This document shows positions 1 to 11,841 of a DNA stretch of 64,000 bases, piece by piece. The position numbers and the translations under genes are program-made. The notes under the pieces are model-generated. The model searched no databases. It was not told the origin of the DNA and saw only the letters and a list, made by a program, of their open reading frames with translations. The first letter of the stretch is position 1; each line of letters opens with the position of its first letter. The stretch lies in NCBI RefSeq assembly GCF_020921035.1, contig NC_063151.1, positions 31,564,934-31,628,933 of the forward strand. Direction: 5' to 3'. The DNA is from Rhodamnia argentea (taxonomy: Eukaryota > Streptophyta > Magnoliopsida > Myrtales > Myrtaceae).

Positions 1-379
1 CATCTACGCCTCAAAGGTCCGAGATAGGCAAGCCCCTCGTTGGCACCGCAGTCTCTTCAATATACCGTTAATCGGAAAGTCTCTCGATATGAGATGCACC
101 GTGATTAGACAACGAAGCACAAACCATTTAGAAGTTTGTTAAACACATCAATTGAACTCTTGATCGCGTGGAAGATATATGACCCCCTTTATCACTGGGG
201 CAACTATCTAAGTCGCAAAATCTATTTATTAACTTATTTTAAGAGAGCCAGGTTGAATATGAGCCACTTAAAATTTTAAAAAGGGTCAAAATGGGTTTGA
301 ATTTTAAAAACAAGTCCTTCTCTTATCTTTCTCTCTTTGTTCTCTTTCGCTCGTTGTATTCTTCCTCCGACTTAAGAAA
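1..379. other. AT-rich intergenic stretch, nothing recognised
   Basis: No open frame of note and no repeat family I can name. Positions 240-330 resemble, loosely, the low-complexity family rich in ATGGGT motifs that recurs at 26.8 kb and 43.4 kb. Confidence 0.4.
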
Positions 380-975
380 AATTTCAAATAAGGGCCCTCG
401 GTTATCTCGCTTTTTCACATAAGGGTCTTAAGTGGTTATTGTTTCAAATAATGACATAAAGTGTCTTTTTTATTTCAAATAAGAACCTGAAGTAGCCATA
501 GTTGTTTCAAATAACGGATTGGCTTTGCCGGCCCGCCGACTGGCCAAAAATTCTAACCTATCAAGGGCATTTTCTCCAAAATACAATTTTAATCTGATTT
601 TTAGTTAAACTAAATTAAAATTAAAAATGAAAAAATAAAAAAAAAACAAAAAAAAGGGAGATACTGCCTGTGGCCGCCGCCCCACCACCGCCTCTCGCCT
701 GTATTTCCTTTTTACTTATTTTATTATTTTTTTTGGAAAAATAGAAAAAAAGAGAAATAGAGAAAAAGAAAATCACGAAAATGCCCCTATTCAATGGTGA
801 GTTAGGCTCTTTTTGATACTTGGTATGGCTACTTCAAGCTCTTATTTAAAATAATACTCACTTTATGCCCTTTTTTGGAATAATGAGGACAGTTCATGCA
901 TTTCTTTGAAATAATATCAATTTCAGATACTTATTTGAGAAAATAAAAGGATTTGGGGCGCTTTTTTTAAAATTT
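380..975. repeat. Inverted-repeat (foldback) element
   Basis: The left arm (about 380-520) and the reverse complement of the right arm (about 780-975) share blocks such as TTTCAAATAAG, ATAAAGTG and GAAGTAGCCATA in the same order, around an A-rich centre with a short GC-rich piece. This is the layout of a degenerate foldback or Mutator-like miniature element. The exact ends and a target duplication were not resolved. Confidence 0.45.
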
Positions 976-1869
976 TCCCTATGACCTACGATGCCACCTG
1001 CTCACACCCCAAGCTAACTAACGTTCACACTTCGAGCTATTCCCTTCACCAGATTTCTCCAACTACCAAACAATCACTCTCTCGAAGTCTCCACTTCTCT
1101 CAAAGCAGATGTGGAATTGGCCTTTCTTCTAGGGATTTCCACCGGATCTAACCCAAGCGAGCTTTTCTCCTCGACCAAATGCTGACCTCTCAAATCGAAA
1201 TCGGAAAACGCGACACAACGGTATGGCGAAGGGAATCGGAGGACTGAGTCCGTGGATGGAGGTCACGCCGGCTCACAATAGGCAGAAGTTGCAGATATCG
1301 TGGATTGGAGACGACTGCAGAGGATGAGAAAGCTGAGGAAAGGATTGGCTGAAGCAGACGTGGGGAAAGGATTGGCTGGTGCTTTGGGTGAGGGCGGTGA
1401 GAAGGGGACGAGCATCGAGCGACGCCTGCGCGCGCCGCAGACAAAGGGGGTGATCGGGGCGCTGCGGCTGTTCAGGGTGGTCTCCATGGCGGAGGAAGGG
1501 GCGGAGATGCTCGTTCTCTAAATTGTATAAAACCTAAATGAGTCAATATGAGTTAAATGAGTAAATTTGGATTGAACTTGTTTATGGTCTATCTAAACCC
1601 AGCTCATATTATCCATTTGCCACCTCTACTAAGAAGTAGGAATCCACAGCTACTTTGGTGGAGCATATAAGTCAATATAATTAGGTGGACACTAAATCTC
1701 TTTCTTTTAAAAATAATGGAAAGCGATTGCTGACGTTACCTCTTGCCTATTCACATAATTTCTAATGTTTCTGATGTAACGGGATTGTTCATGTGGAGAT
1801 TCAGAAATGTCACTTCTATTATATAAATTCTAAGAAAATCATTTCACGATTTGCAAATATAATCATTTC
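976..1869. other. Intergenic, GC-rich island with non-convincing ORFs
   Basis: About 1190-1521 is GC-rich and open in several frames on both strands, without a recognisable domain, so I do not call a gene. Positions 1545-1629 end in the reverse complement of a GAGGTGGCAAATGGAT motif, the typical start of the ATGGGT-rich repeat family seen at 26.8 kb and 43.45 kb. The island may therefore lie inside a larger repeat. Confidence 0.4.
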
Positions 1870-2260
1870 AATCAATTTTGAGCGGAAATCATTGCCGTAG
1901 CAGTTCGATCTATGCTGGCGTGGACAACTTTTGTAATTTTTTTAATAGAGATTTTCTCATTTTTTTTTCCTTTTCTTTTCTTTCCTTTTTCCCTCTTTTC
2001 CTCCGTCGGGTGTTGGCCATCATCGAGGCCCTGGCAACGAGCAGGTAAATAAGAAAAAGAGATATAAAAGAAAACAAAATAAAATGAAAATATAGATAAA
2101 AAGAAAAAAAATTCAGAATTTTCTTTTGAAAAAATTGCAAAGATTATCAACGTTAGAACTGCACATGCCATGTAGGACGACATGCATCCAATTGGCATTG
2201 CAAGCCAAATTGATCGGAAGGACTAAGGTTTTTAGGACTAAATTGAAAAAGGCTCACGCT
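1870..2260. repeat. Copy of a Mutator-like foldback family
   Basis: It carries the family core (a GCGTGGACAA block followed by a T-rich stretch, then purine-rich DNA) and, at the right side, CCATGTAGGACGACATGC and AGGACTAAATTG blocks. The same blocks occur in copies at 39345-39750, 45875-46266 and 47677-48495. The copy is degenerate and its termini are uncertain. Confidence 0.5.
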
Positions 2261-3223
2261 ATTTTCATCATTCATTGGCTCTTGACACTCTGTTTATTGA
2301 ATTGACTATGTTATCTTTGCGGATCTCATTGTTGATTTTAGATTATTTCTGACCTTTTTTTCTTCTTTTTCTTCTTCTTTACAATTTTACCAAAAGAAAA
2401 ATTTACCTACATCCCTTCTAAACAACTTTTTTTCACCTTAGCCGCTTCTTCCACACCCATTACTCTCCAAATTGGAAATCAACCAAAGAAGAGCTAAGCA
2501 TCATTTTTGTTTTCACCTCCTTAAACTTAAAGAAGAAAGAGAGCTAGTTATTTTTCATTATTATAATCTAAGCAAGCACTAGTCATGTATCATAGCAAAG
2601 CAATGTTAATTGTACATACAAATTGCTCACTTAATTTCCCTAGATTATCCTCGTGATTGTGAATTCTTCAACTTCGACTTTTGGTACAAATTTACGAGGA
2701 TTTACTCAAACATCAAATATTGTTGTTGATGTATGCATTATACACAATTTACTCAAATATTATTTTCTTACTTGTATTTAAGTTATTCTTTCAAAAATAT
2801 TTTCCTTGTACAAAAAATGGATATGTTCACTAGAAATCCTAAAACTTATTACGAAAGTGCAATTGAGTCATAAAATTTATCAAATTAGTGCAAGCAAGTC
2901 CTTCTATTAACTTTGTCCAATTTGGCTAACAAAAAATGTTGATGTGACTTTTTTTTAATATTTCTCTCTCTCATGTGACGATAATGTGGTTAAAATGACG
3001 TCGTTTTGATTCAAATTTTCTTTTTAATATAATTTTATCTAAATTAATTTGAAAAATAAACTAAAATTAAAATAATTAAAAAAAAAAAAACAAGAACCAG
3101 CGGCGAGGGCAAAGCATTCCCTCATTTGTTGTTCAAGCTCTCTTACTATGTTGCCAGTCTTAGTTGTCTTGACAATTCCACCGTGGCTAGTAGCTCTAGC
3201 TCCACTTCAATCCTTCATCAGAT
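2261..3223. repeat. Intergenic with a one-arm repeat relic at about 2820-3100
   Basis: Positions 2261-2819 show nothing recognisable. From about 2820 the sequence AAACTTATTACGAAAGTGCAA and following blocks match the reverse complement of 10270-10390 in order, so this is a copy of a repeat that also occurs, in opposite orientation, inside the RING array (10.2 kb and 19.2 kb). Confidence 0.4.
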
Positions 3224-3226
3224 TAA

Positions 3227-3891
3227 GGGTGCGCATGAAATCACTTTTGATTTCTCATTTCTCTGCCGTAAGTCCATCCTGCAGACAAATGTGTTTGATA
3301 AAAATCCGATCGAAGTAGAAATCTGTTTGGTAAAAAAATTGACTTATGGTAGGATTTTTTACTTATGGCAAGATCTTTTACTTCTGATAAGATTTTTTGC
3401 CAATTTTGAGAAGTAAAAAATTTTAACTTCTCGGTTCCAGCATTACTTCTTGGACCACACACGCCTTCGCCGGCCGCCCCCTGCAGCCACCCACCCGCCA
3501 CCGCCGGCCGCCGCCGCAGCCGCCAACCATTGCTCGACCGCCGCCCCCACCGGCCGCCTACCGCCGTTGGCCACCAACCTCCGCCGCCAACCGCCGACCA
3601 TCGTCGCGGCCGCGGACCACCTCTGCCGTCGACCGCCGCCGACGGCCACCGACCGCCGCCAACCACCGACGCCGCCACCAACCATCGCCGCCGTCGACCA
3701 TCGCCGCCGAAAATTTTGTTAATAATGTTTCAAAAATAGAAATTTTCAACCGTTACCAAACGAATTTTGCTGATCAGAAGTCAATCTAGAGCAGAAGTAG
3801 AAAAATCAACTTCTACTTTTGAGGAGAAGCGGAGAAATCAATTTCTGATCGGAAGTTGATTTCTTGGACAGAATTGATTTCATGCGCACCC
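3227..3891. mobile_element. PIF/Harbinger-like miniature element (TAA target duplication)
   Basis: The ends are perfect inverted repeats: GGGTGCGCATGAAATCA at 3227-3243 and its complement at 3875-3891, flanked by TAA at 3224-3226 and TAA at 3892-3894. A three-base T-A-A duplication and GG-rich ends are hallmarks of PIF/Harbinger (Tourist-type) elements. The centre (about 3460-3710) is a strongly GC-rich run of CCGCCA-like and CCGACC-like units that opens long frames on both strands; I treat those frames as low-complexity artefacts. A shorter relative with similar ends lies at 38728-38988. Confidence 0.85.
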
Positions 3892-3894
3892 TAA

Positions 3895-4379
3895 GGGGTT
3901 GATTAGATATAAGCTTGGTACTAGCTTTAATGTACACTGCGGCCTAGATGACTGGGTCTCTTAGGTTGATTTTGCACTGATCTTAAGGCAGGTTTGCTCA
4001 TCCTGCTTTGTGATTATTGTGAAGAATTCTGAAATATCGAAAAGATGAGAATTGATCTTTGTCGCAGCCCTTGTGAGGTGGGCATTATTAAACCTCTTCC
4101 GAGGTGGCGCTTATGCATAGCTTGAGGCTCGAGCTCTCCAAAACCTTACCAATCAACACTTAATTTCATGCTTTCTTCTGATTGAATTGATGTTACTCTA
4201 GAGTTTCACTAACCAATTTTAGACTCGCCAGGAGCCAAATAAGACATCGGAGGTCACCTTACTCTTAACACCCGGCGATCAGCACTTATTTTCTTTATGA
4301 AAGCTTTTCATGTGGTTTTGGGTGAGTTCAGTTCCTAGCATGTATTTACATGTCCATGCATTTATCAAAACAAATCGAG
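3895..4379. other. Intergenic, nothing recognised
   Basis: No domain, repeat or RNA gene was recognised in this stretch. Confidence 0.4.
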
Positions 4380-4772
4380 TAGAGGTGATCGGTTCCCATC
4401 CTGGATTATGAAACCGGACCCGACATGGTCGATTGCCGGTTTGTGGAATCGAGAACGAGTTCACCAAGTACCGGATTGGTCCTCTTCCAGGTAGGTCCTG
4501 AAATTGATGATTTTTTTTTTTATTTCTTCTACTCCCTCGAAGTGAGAGTTTCCCAACATTAAAAAATAATAATTTACTAATTAGAATTTGTTTCAGAATA
4601 AGAGAATAATAAATAAAGAAATCTTGGCCAATTTGTCTTTTCGGTTCCTTATGTGGAACAGGGAATCGAACCGTCCTTTTGAGAACCAATAAGAACCGAT
4701 TGCTTCGGTTTGGTCCGCTTCAATCTAGTCTAGTCTGGTTCCTAATTGGACCAGGACAAGTGCACACCCCTA
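4380..4772. mobile_element. hAT-like miniature element
   Basis: It starts TAGAGGTGATCGGTTCC and ends GTGCACACCCCTA, imperfect inverted ends of the common plant TAGGGGTG type, with arms rich in GGTTC and CCGGTT blocks. The eight bases before (AAATCGAG, 4372-4379) and after (AATTCAAG, 4773-4780) agree at six of eight positions, consistent with an old 8-bp hAT target duplication. Confidence 0.6.
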
Positions 4773-4780
4773 AATTCAAG

Positions 4781-6044
4781 TACTCACTTTTTTTTGACAT
4801 ATTCAAACAACTTAATGCATATGTAATTTTTCTCATTTTGAATTCAAGAAAATACCCTACAATGTCTAGGATGCGATGACCTAAATCTAGGTTTTTCTTA
4901 TCCTATATGATGCACGAATCACATACTCGAAAAATAATTTTCTAAATAGGGACATATATTATCAATAAATCCGAATCTTTTATGATTTCCTAAGTAAATG
5001 CATGCAAAATGGGCAATTTAACTATAGGTGATGCATAAATACGGAATGCAATGACATGCCATTTTTGCATTTTTAAGATCTTTCATATGGAGATTGAATG
5101 TGCAGTAAGTAGGAAAGAGTGGATGGGCAAAGTTTGTGTCAAAAATCATCTTCCTTATTCATCATGTGACTTAGCAAAAAAAGGCAGAGAGGAGAAAAAG
5201 ATGGCGGGATCAGGATCAGGCCAAGGCCTTGTCGTGATTGAGCCATGGCTACGGGGGTGGCTGGGCCTGGATGGGCCATGCCCTGGCCCGTGGTCTGTCC
5301 GGCGCCATGGTTGGGCCCGACCTGGACTACCTTCGGCTAATTCTCATTACTCAAACAACCTTAGGCTTTCGAATGATTAATACCCTCAAGACTGATATGC
5401 CCTTCCAAGTTTAAATTAATGGCCGAAATGTTGCTAAACTTAGCTTTATACATGACGATACCAATGATATGCGGAAATGTGAAATGCAATGCATGATTTA
5501 ATAATGATTTTTTTGGGGGGGGAGGGGGGGAGGGGGCAGGAAACAGGTTCCGATTTTTTAAATACATGTAATGATAAATAATAGAGTTAATGCCACCACA
5601 AACCCCACACTATACTCACTGTGATACATTTACCCTAATTTTTTTTTGTGACATCAAAACCTCTAAATTTTTATCCCCGTGACATATTTGTCCTCCGTTA
5701 AGGTTTCGTGAATGATCACAGTTAAAAATCTTATATGGTGATTGATGTGGATAACGGTGGACAAATGGAGCTGACGTGGAAACCATGCAATTTAAGTGAA
5801 AGAGAAACGACCTCGTTTTAACTGGGAAAAATTTGACGTGGCTCCCTCCGTTACCCCCTCTCTTTGTTGCTGAAGTTTGACTTTGGGCAAATTTAGGGTT
5901 CGTCATTTATGTTTGCCGGAAATAATCGTTTGTTTGTCTTTGTTGGGAAACAACCGGCTACCAAATTCTCGACTAATTGATTCTTGACATCCCCACATTT
6001 AAGGGATGATTAGATGTGGCTGTAGGTAATTTGTCTACTCTTTA
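4781..6044. other. Intergenic with G-runs and a possible inverted-repeat element
   Basis: Positions 5515-5536 hold three G-runs (8, 7 and 5 Gs separated by single A bases). Positions about 5581-5910 contain phrases (GATACATTTACCC, GTGACATATTTGTCC) typical of small plant foldback elements, but I could not fix the ends. No gene is supported. Confidence 0.4.
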
Positions 6045-7490
6045 GTATTATTGTTTGGGACATCTTAGTGAAAAGGGTATAAAGCAATTACATTCACGAA
6101 GTTGTTTCCAAGTTTGCAAAAAGTTAAGTTGGGTTTTTGTGAGAGTTGTATTATGGAAAATCAAAAGAGGTTAGTTTTCAACTAAATGGACGGCAGAATA
6201 AAGGTCGAAAGCGAGAGTTGGCTCATACCGATATGCGGGGACCGCCTTAAGAACTCTCTTATAGTGGTAAGAGATATTTTATCACTTTTATTGCTGATGC
6301 AACAAGGAAGACTTGGGTCTATACTCTCAGAGAAAAATCAGAAGTATTTAAGATGTTCAAAATATGGAAGACCATGGTAGAAAAAGAGACAAGTTATCAA
6401 ATTAAAGCTTTGAAGTCTAATAATGGTGGTGAATACACAAGTAAGAAATTTGCATACTATTTGAGCCGGTAAGGCATACACAGATTGAAGACTTTTCCTA
6501 GAAATTCTCAAGAGAACCGTGTAGCTGAGAAATGAACACGACCATTTTGGAGGCAAAGAGATGCGTGAGGCTATGTGTGGGTCTCCCCACTACACTTGTG
6601 GACTGTTACAATTGATGTAGCTGTTTATTTGATCAACAAGTTTCCATCTAGCGCTCTAGATAAAGAAGCACCACAAGAACAGTGGTCAAGTAAAAATGTA
6701 ACTTATTCATATTTAATTTTTTGGTTGTTGCATTACATGTGCTTTGATTTGATAGAGAGGATAGGAAGAAGCTTGATGCTCAGTCCAAGAAGTGTGTCTT
6801 TATCGGATATGGTGGCGATGAGTATGCCTATAGGTTTTAGAATTATGAGAATAATAAAGTCATCCACAATCGCAATGTGTTATTCCATGAAGAAAATATG
6901 CACCAGGATCATTTGACAGAACATGAGAAGGCAATAGAACCAAAATATGTTGAATTAGACACAATGCCCGTGAAGATAGTTCCATTAGATCAAACTGCAC
7001 CTGAAGGAGAAGTGCGAGATGAACCTATTATTAATAAGCACGCGGTTCAATAGAATGTGGTGTTCCGAAAACCTAGTCTATAAATATAAGGAAAATCGTA
7101 TCCTATTAGGGAAAATCATTCTAACAACCCAGAAGTATTTATTTTAAGGAGGTCTACACATGTGAGAATGACAAAGGTAATTTTTGATCCATCAACAAAT
7201 ACTGTTTTAAACCATGTCTTATATACAAATTTGAGTCGGAGACTTATGATGAGACAAAGAAAGTTACATGTCACATGCTATCGGAGCATGCTACGAAAGA
7301 CGAGATGGACTCGTTTTTTTGAAACAAAACTTGGAAGTTAACCGAGTTGCCCATTGGTAACAAGGCTTTGTTAAACAAGTGGCTCTACAAGATAAAAAAT
7401 GAAGCATCGGATACAAGGTGAGACTTGTGGTAAAGGATTTTTCTCAAAAAGAAGGCATCGACTACTCCGAGATATGAAAATGACATCAAT
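6045..7490 (+). pseudogene. Ty1/copia retrotransposon pol relic
   Basis: Across several frames the translation shows copia pol pieces in order. These are an LGHLSEKGI block of the GAG-pre-integrase zinc region (about 6052), HTDMRGP (about 6224), the integrase core with ATRKTWVYTLREK and SNNGGEYTS, a Q-E-N-R-V-A-E-K block (about 6510), the KCVFIGYGGDEYAYR region (about 6800) and the start of reverse transcriptase (RLVVKDFSQKEGIDYSE, about 7420). In-frame stops and frameshifts are frequent, and the catalytic D of the DNGGEY motif reads N. Most of the reverse transcriptase and RNase H is missing, and no LTRs were found next to it. The relic is dead. Confidence 0.85.
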
Positions 7491-8415
7491 TAGAGTTATG
7501 CCGAGCATAATTGACACATCCATGTAATTGTTTGTAATAGCAATATCTAAATAAAGCTATAATTTGGTATAGTCGAGCATTAATTTTCTGAACAAACATT
7601 AACGTAGGTAGATTACAAAATTGAGCAGAAATAAGTAAATTCAAACGGCACCTTAAATATCATAACTTATGACCTAAAAAGTAATATGGAGCAATATATA
7701 AAAACAAAAGTTATACTAACATTTACACTTGATAAATGATGTTAATTGAAATGATCACGAATAAGCAATTTCCCTTTGGTGTAATTAAACACCATTCTTA
7801 AGTAAGAATTGTTTAAGCAAGCTAAAACAAATCAATTCTTTTCTTTCTGTATCTAAGATGAAGTCAAGAAGAAAAAAAATCCGAAGGACACCCTACTTAC
7901 AAAATAATCAAAGTCACAAAAAATTTTAAAAAAAATGCACACAGGTCGCCATATATTAAATTCCTCTATGATAGGTGGAAAATAAAATCTTTTATTTAAA
8001 GCCAAAATAACCAACAGGGTTATTTGTAAAGAAGCTAAGGACAATCTCGACTGATTCGAAATGCAGGCTATAGTTCTACGAGTCCTCGGACTCCTAGTAC
8101 TAGTAAGATAGCGATTAGCGACACATCAAGAAGTTTCAAAAAAGGAAAGTAGTTAGAACCAATCCAAATGTGATCATCAACTCTTAAATGTAGAAAAAAA
8201 AGAATCAGTGAGAATCCTACTTGGCCTCCTACAACAACAAATAACCGATTGATGTAAGACTATAAGTAACATAAGTCTGTGCACATAAGACCCAAGTCCA
8301 TCCTCGTAAAACCCTCCAAAATTCCACAGAACCCAAACAATGAAACTCCTCTTAGTCCACGACCCTTCCACCATCAAGAACCAAGAAAATCTCTAAGTTT
8401 CCACTTCATTCACCA
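7491..8415 (+). repeat. Duplicated upstream (promoter) module of the RING array, copy 1
   Basis: About 7640-8415 aligns in order with 10559-11178, upstream of the next gene. Shared blocks include the ACACCATTCTTAAGTAAGAA-like region, AAGATGAAATCAA, ATCCGAAGG and the TATAAGTAA block. The module ends immediately at the start codon of the first RING paralogue. A TATA-like element (CTATAAGTAAC, about 8259) lies some 150 bases upstream of the ATG. Confidence 0.7.
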
Positions 8416-9075
8416 ATGGCCACACACATTCGCATCCATTCCCAGATATGCCGTCCGAGGGCAAACGGGGATGCGTTACTTGAAGAGCACGAACTCATGC
8501 AAAGAGGCCACACCGTTGATAAGTTCACCCGAGTTTGTTACGTCACTCTTGATCGATTCAACTTTCAAGGCAACCTTAAACATCAAATGAAACAAAGATT
8601 GCTCCGCCGAAGTTATCGCATTATCTTCGGTGACGGTGAAACCCGTCATCAGGTTACCATGGAACGGCATGCGGCAGACCGCCTCATGCTAAGAGTGGCC
8701 GCAGAAGTCGAGAGATTGCTGAGGACCAAGCGCTACTCGCACTTGCGGAAGATATTGATCCGTATGGTCTTGGAGGTTTTTGTCCATAGGAGGGAGCAAC
8801 GGAAGATGGAGGCGGCCCTCGGGGAGTCAATGGAAGTTTCCGAGGTCTTTGAAGTGGTTCCGGCGAGTCAAGCGGCCATTGACTCCCTTGAGAAGACAAA
8901 GCGCCACGAGATTTTGGATTTTGGCGATGACGGGTGCGTGATTTGCAAATGTTAGATTTTGCGCTACGCAGAAGTTGTGCTCGTGCCCTGCAAGCGTATA
9001 TTTCATCAGGAGTGCATCGTCTGGTGGCTAAGCTGAGAACATCTTGTGTCCGCGCTATGCTGTATTCAGACGTCC
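8416..9075 (+). pseudogene. RING-H2 family member with broken RING domain
   Basis: The open frame 8416-8955 encodes 179 residues that match the intact neighbour at 11179 along the whole N-terminal region, including VDKFTRVCY, YSHLRKI and the AAIDSLEKTK block. It stops at TAG two codons after the first RING cysteine pair (GCVICKC-stop). Past the stop the same frame still reads VPCKRIFHQECIVWWLS, then a second stop and a one-base shift before the last cysteine pair. The C3/H/H/C half of the RING is thus still visible but untranslated. It is either a recent pseudogene or a gene now making a RING-less protein. The duplicated upstream module and 3' flank are present. Confidence 0.8.
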
Positions 9076-11178
9076 ATAAGATCGGGAGAATTGTAATTGA
9101 ATTAAACATTTTATTAAGTTGACTGTCAATGATTTGCTTTTACCCCCATAATGGATGACAGTTACAGTCAATCAGTGGGCATAAATTGGATTCATCTTAC
9201 TGACTACGAGACCAAAGTGTATGATTTTCGACTTTCGTATTTTAATATGATAAATTGGTCCTTGATCGTAAGCTACCAATTTATAATTAATCATATAAAT
9301 TTATTTTTTTTAAATTAGAGCAAAGTTAGCAAAATGGAAAACAAAGAAAATCTCCTTCAGGGTAGTATTAATGTTGAAAATATGTTTCAAATTTGAACTC
9401 AAATCCGACTCAAGATAAAGTTGAATATTTATGGACGTTCACCATGAAAATCATATTTCCCTTTCGGTGTAATCCAAAGTCTCGAGAACGGAAGTTGTTC
9501 CGGGTTGCAGTCGGTTAATGATATTTACACGGTGGGGTCCAGAGATGTGTTGGACTTTGACCATGAAAAAGGACAAGAAGAGGAAAGTTTACTTTTAGAG
9601 AAAGGAAAAGAAGAATTAAAAGATATGGAAATTTTTCGATTGTTATTGGATTCCTTCAGCTGTGCCTAATACAAATATTCTTTTCTTCTTGTGAAAGTCA
9701 CGTTCAGAATGGGAATGTAAACATGGACATCGAATTTAACCTTGTGGTTCGATCAGACTTAGAGTTCATATATATGTGTGTGTTTTTCCGAAATTTAGAC
9801 TTTTACGTCTTGAAGCGCGATCTGACCATCGAGTGCTTGAGAGGGTTTACTTTCGTTGGTTTTGTGCATAGAATTACATAAAAAATTCAAGTGTTGAAGT
9901 ATATTAAATCTTGTCATAAGTTTTGCGTTTAATTCCTTCGTGAGATAGATAGATTATTTCGTGAGGAATTGTTGGGCTGAACACTGCGTAAGTTATTGAA
10001 TGTTATTGGAGTTGTGAAATACTAAAAGTATTTGTGTTATTTGAGTGTGATTGCTCTTCTTTGAAATACTATAAACTTGCGGTGTTTGAGTAGGCAAACA
10101 CGTCTATTCTACTCTTTGTGATGGGGTCGTGTCTTGGTTGAAGATTGATGATTTGGTTGACTATACTCTTTATTTTTTATTTTTGTTTTTATTAGCGCTT
10201 GATGTGCGCCACATCGGCGAGAGGCGTTTTAAAAAAAATAAACAAAAAAGCCACATCAGCATTTTCTATTAGGCAGATTGAGAGAAATTAATGGAGCGGT
10301 TTAATTACTCCAATTTAACAATTCTTAGAACTTGATTATACTTTTGAAAGTTTTATGACTTAGTTGCACTTTCTCAATAAGTTTTAAGACTTCTGGTTGA
10401 ATTACCTATTAGTTTTATTTTAGCTGCATTGGATGATATTTCTATTTCAATGAAAACTACGTAGTTATCATTGATTGTAATGGTGATATTTACAAAAGAA
10501 TTATCAAACATTAATTTTTCTACCGAGAAATCTATATAAATAAATTGATAATCTTGTTAGCGGTACCTTCAATATCATAATTTAAGAGTTCGAATGTACT
10601 ATGCGGCAATACAATAAAATAAATGACACCGCCGCACCGGTGTAACTAATATTTACACTTGACAAATGTTATTTATTGAAAATGATCTTAAATAAGCATT
10701 TTTCATTTGGTATAGCCAAACACCATATTCAATTAAGAAGCCTTTAATTAAGCTAAAGCAAACCAATTCATTTTTTGCGCATTTAAGATGAAATCAACCA
10801 ACCCAAAAAAAAATAAAAATATCCGAAGGTCATCCTACTTAGAACACAACGATAGACAGAAAAAAATTCAAAAAGGATTCAAACATATCGCCATATAAAT
10901 TTTTTTTTAATGCAGGATGTAATTCTTCAAGTCCTGGGACTCGTAGTAGGATAGTGGCACATCAAGAAGTTCAAAAAGGAAAGCAGTTAGAAGTGTGGTC
11001 ATCAAGTCTTAAAATATTTTGGTGAGAATCCTACTCGGCCTTGGACAAAAAACAAATCACCGATCAATGTGAGACTATAAGTAATATAAGAACAGAACCC
11101 AAACGCTGGAACTCCTCTGACTAACCCTTCCATCGTCAAGAACCAAGAAAATCTGCAAGTTTCCGCTCCGTTCAACCA
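9076..11178. repeat. Intergenic of the RING array: duplicated 3' flank, repeat, and promoter module copy 2
   Basis: 9120-9340 matches the downstream flank of the next gene (11890-12130), sharing GGATGACAGTTA, AGTCAATCA and TGATCGTAAGCTACCAAT. 10080-10558 matches 19018-19330 (TGATGGGGTCRTGTCTTGG, TTGATGTGCGCCACATC). 10559-11178 is the promoter module, like 7640-8415, 12600-12790 and 19373-19560. 9440-10070 shows nothing recognised. Confidence 0.65.
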
Positions 11179-11841
11179 ATGGCCACAGATATTCACGTCC
11201 ATGCCGAGATCTGCCGTCGGAGGGCAAACGGGGAAGCATTAATCGGAGGGCACGAGCTCATGCAAAGAGGCGACACCGTTGATAAGTTCACCCGAGTTTG
11301 TTACCTCACTCTCGATCGATTCAACTTTCGAAGCAACCTCGAACATCAATTGAAACAGAGATTGCTCCGCCGACGTTATCATGTTATCTTCAGCGATGGC
11401 GAAACCCGTCATCGCGTTACCATGGAGCGGCACGAGGTGGACCGCCTCGTGATAAGAGCGGCCGTGGAAGCCGAGAGATTGCTGAGGACCAAGCTCTACT
11501 CGCACTTGAGGAAGATACCGATCCGTATGGTCTTGGAGGTTTCTGTCCACCGGAGAGAGCGACAGGAGATGGAGGTGGCCCTCAGGGAATCGATGGAAGT
11601 TTCCGATGCCTTCGGAACAGTCCCGACGAGTCGAGCGGCCATTGACGCACTTGAGAAAACAAAGCTCCGCGAGGTTTTGGATTCCGGCTATGATGGGTGC
11701 GTGATTTGCAAGGATGAGACTTCGAGCGATGGAGAAGTTGCGCGCATGCCCTGCAAGCATATGTTTCACCATGAGTGTATCGTTCGGTGGCTCAGCGCGA
11801 GTAATTTGTGTCCGCTATGTCGTTTTCAGATGCCCACATGA
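11179..11841 (+). CDS. RING-H2 finger protein, probable E3 ubiquitin ligase (intact member)
   Basis: Single exon of 220 residues. Residues 1-150 form a plant-type region of unknown function shared by all array members (VDKFTRVCYLTLDRFN, then a basic RLLRRRY segment, then YSHLRKIPIRM). A PTSRAAIDALEKTK block (about 149-162) comes next, like the short block preceding the RING in RNF181/RNF126-like ligases. The C-terminal RING-H2 has all eight ligands: C174, C177, C192, H194, H197, C200, C211, C214, and the RWLSASNLCPLC tail. No signal peptide or membrane segment is visible, so it is likely a soluble ligase that recruits an E2. The ATG sits in AACCAATGGC just after the duplicated promoter module. 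Ligase activity is inferred from the RING only. Confidence 0.9.
   Translation: MATDIHVHAEICRRRANGEALIGGHELMQRGDTVDKFTRVCYLTLDRFNFRSNLEHQLKQRLLRRRYHVIFSDGETRHRVTMERHEVDRLVIRAAVEAERLLRTKLYSHLRKIPIRMVLEVSVHRRERQEMEVALRESMEVSDAFGTVPTSRAAIDALEKTKLREVLDSGYDGCVICKDETSSDGEVARMPCKHMFHHECIVRWLSASNLCPLCRFQMPT

Noticed and set aside
1190..1521. Overlapping ORFs on both strands in a GC-rich island
   Set aside because: No recognisable domain; frames open in several phases because of base composition, and the island adjoins a repeat.
3241..3749. Six overlapping long ORFs
   Set aside because: All lie in the CCGCCA-type low-complexity core of a Harbinger-like element; the translations are simple repeats.
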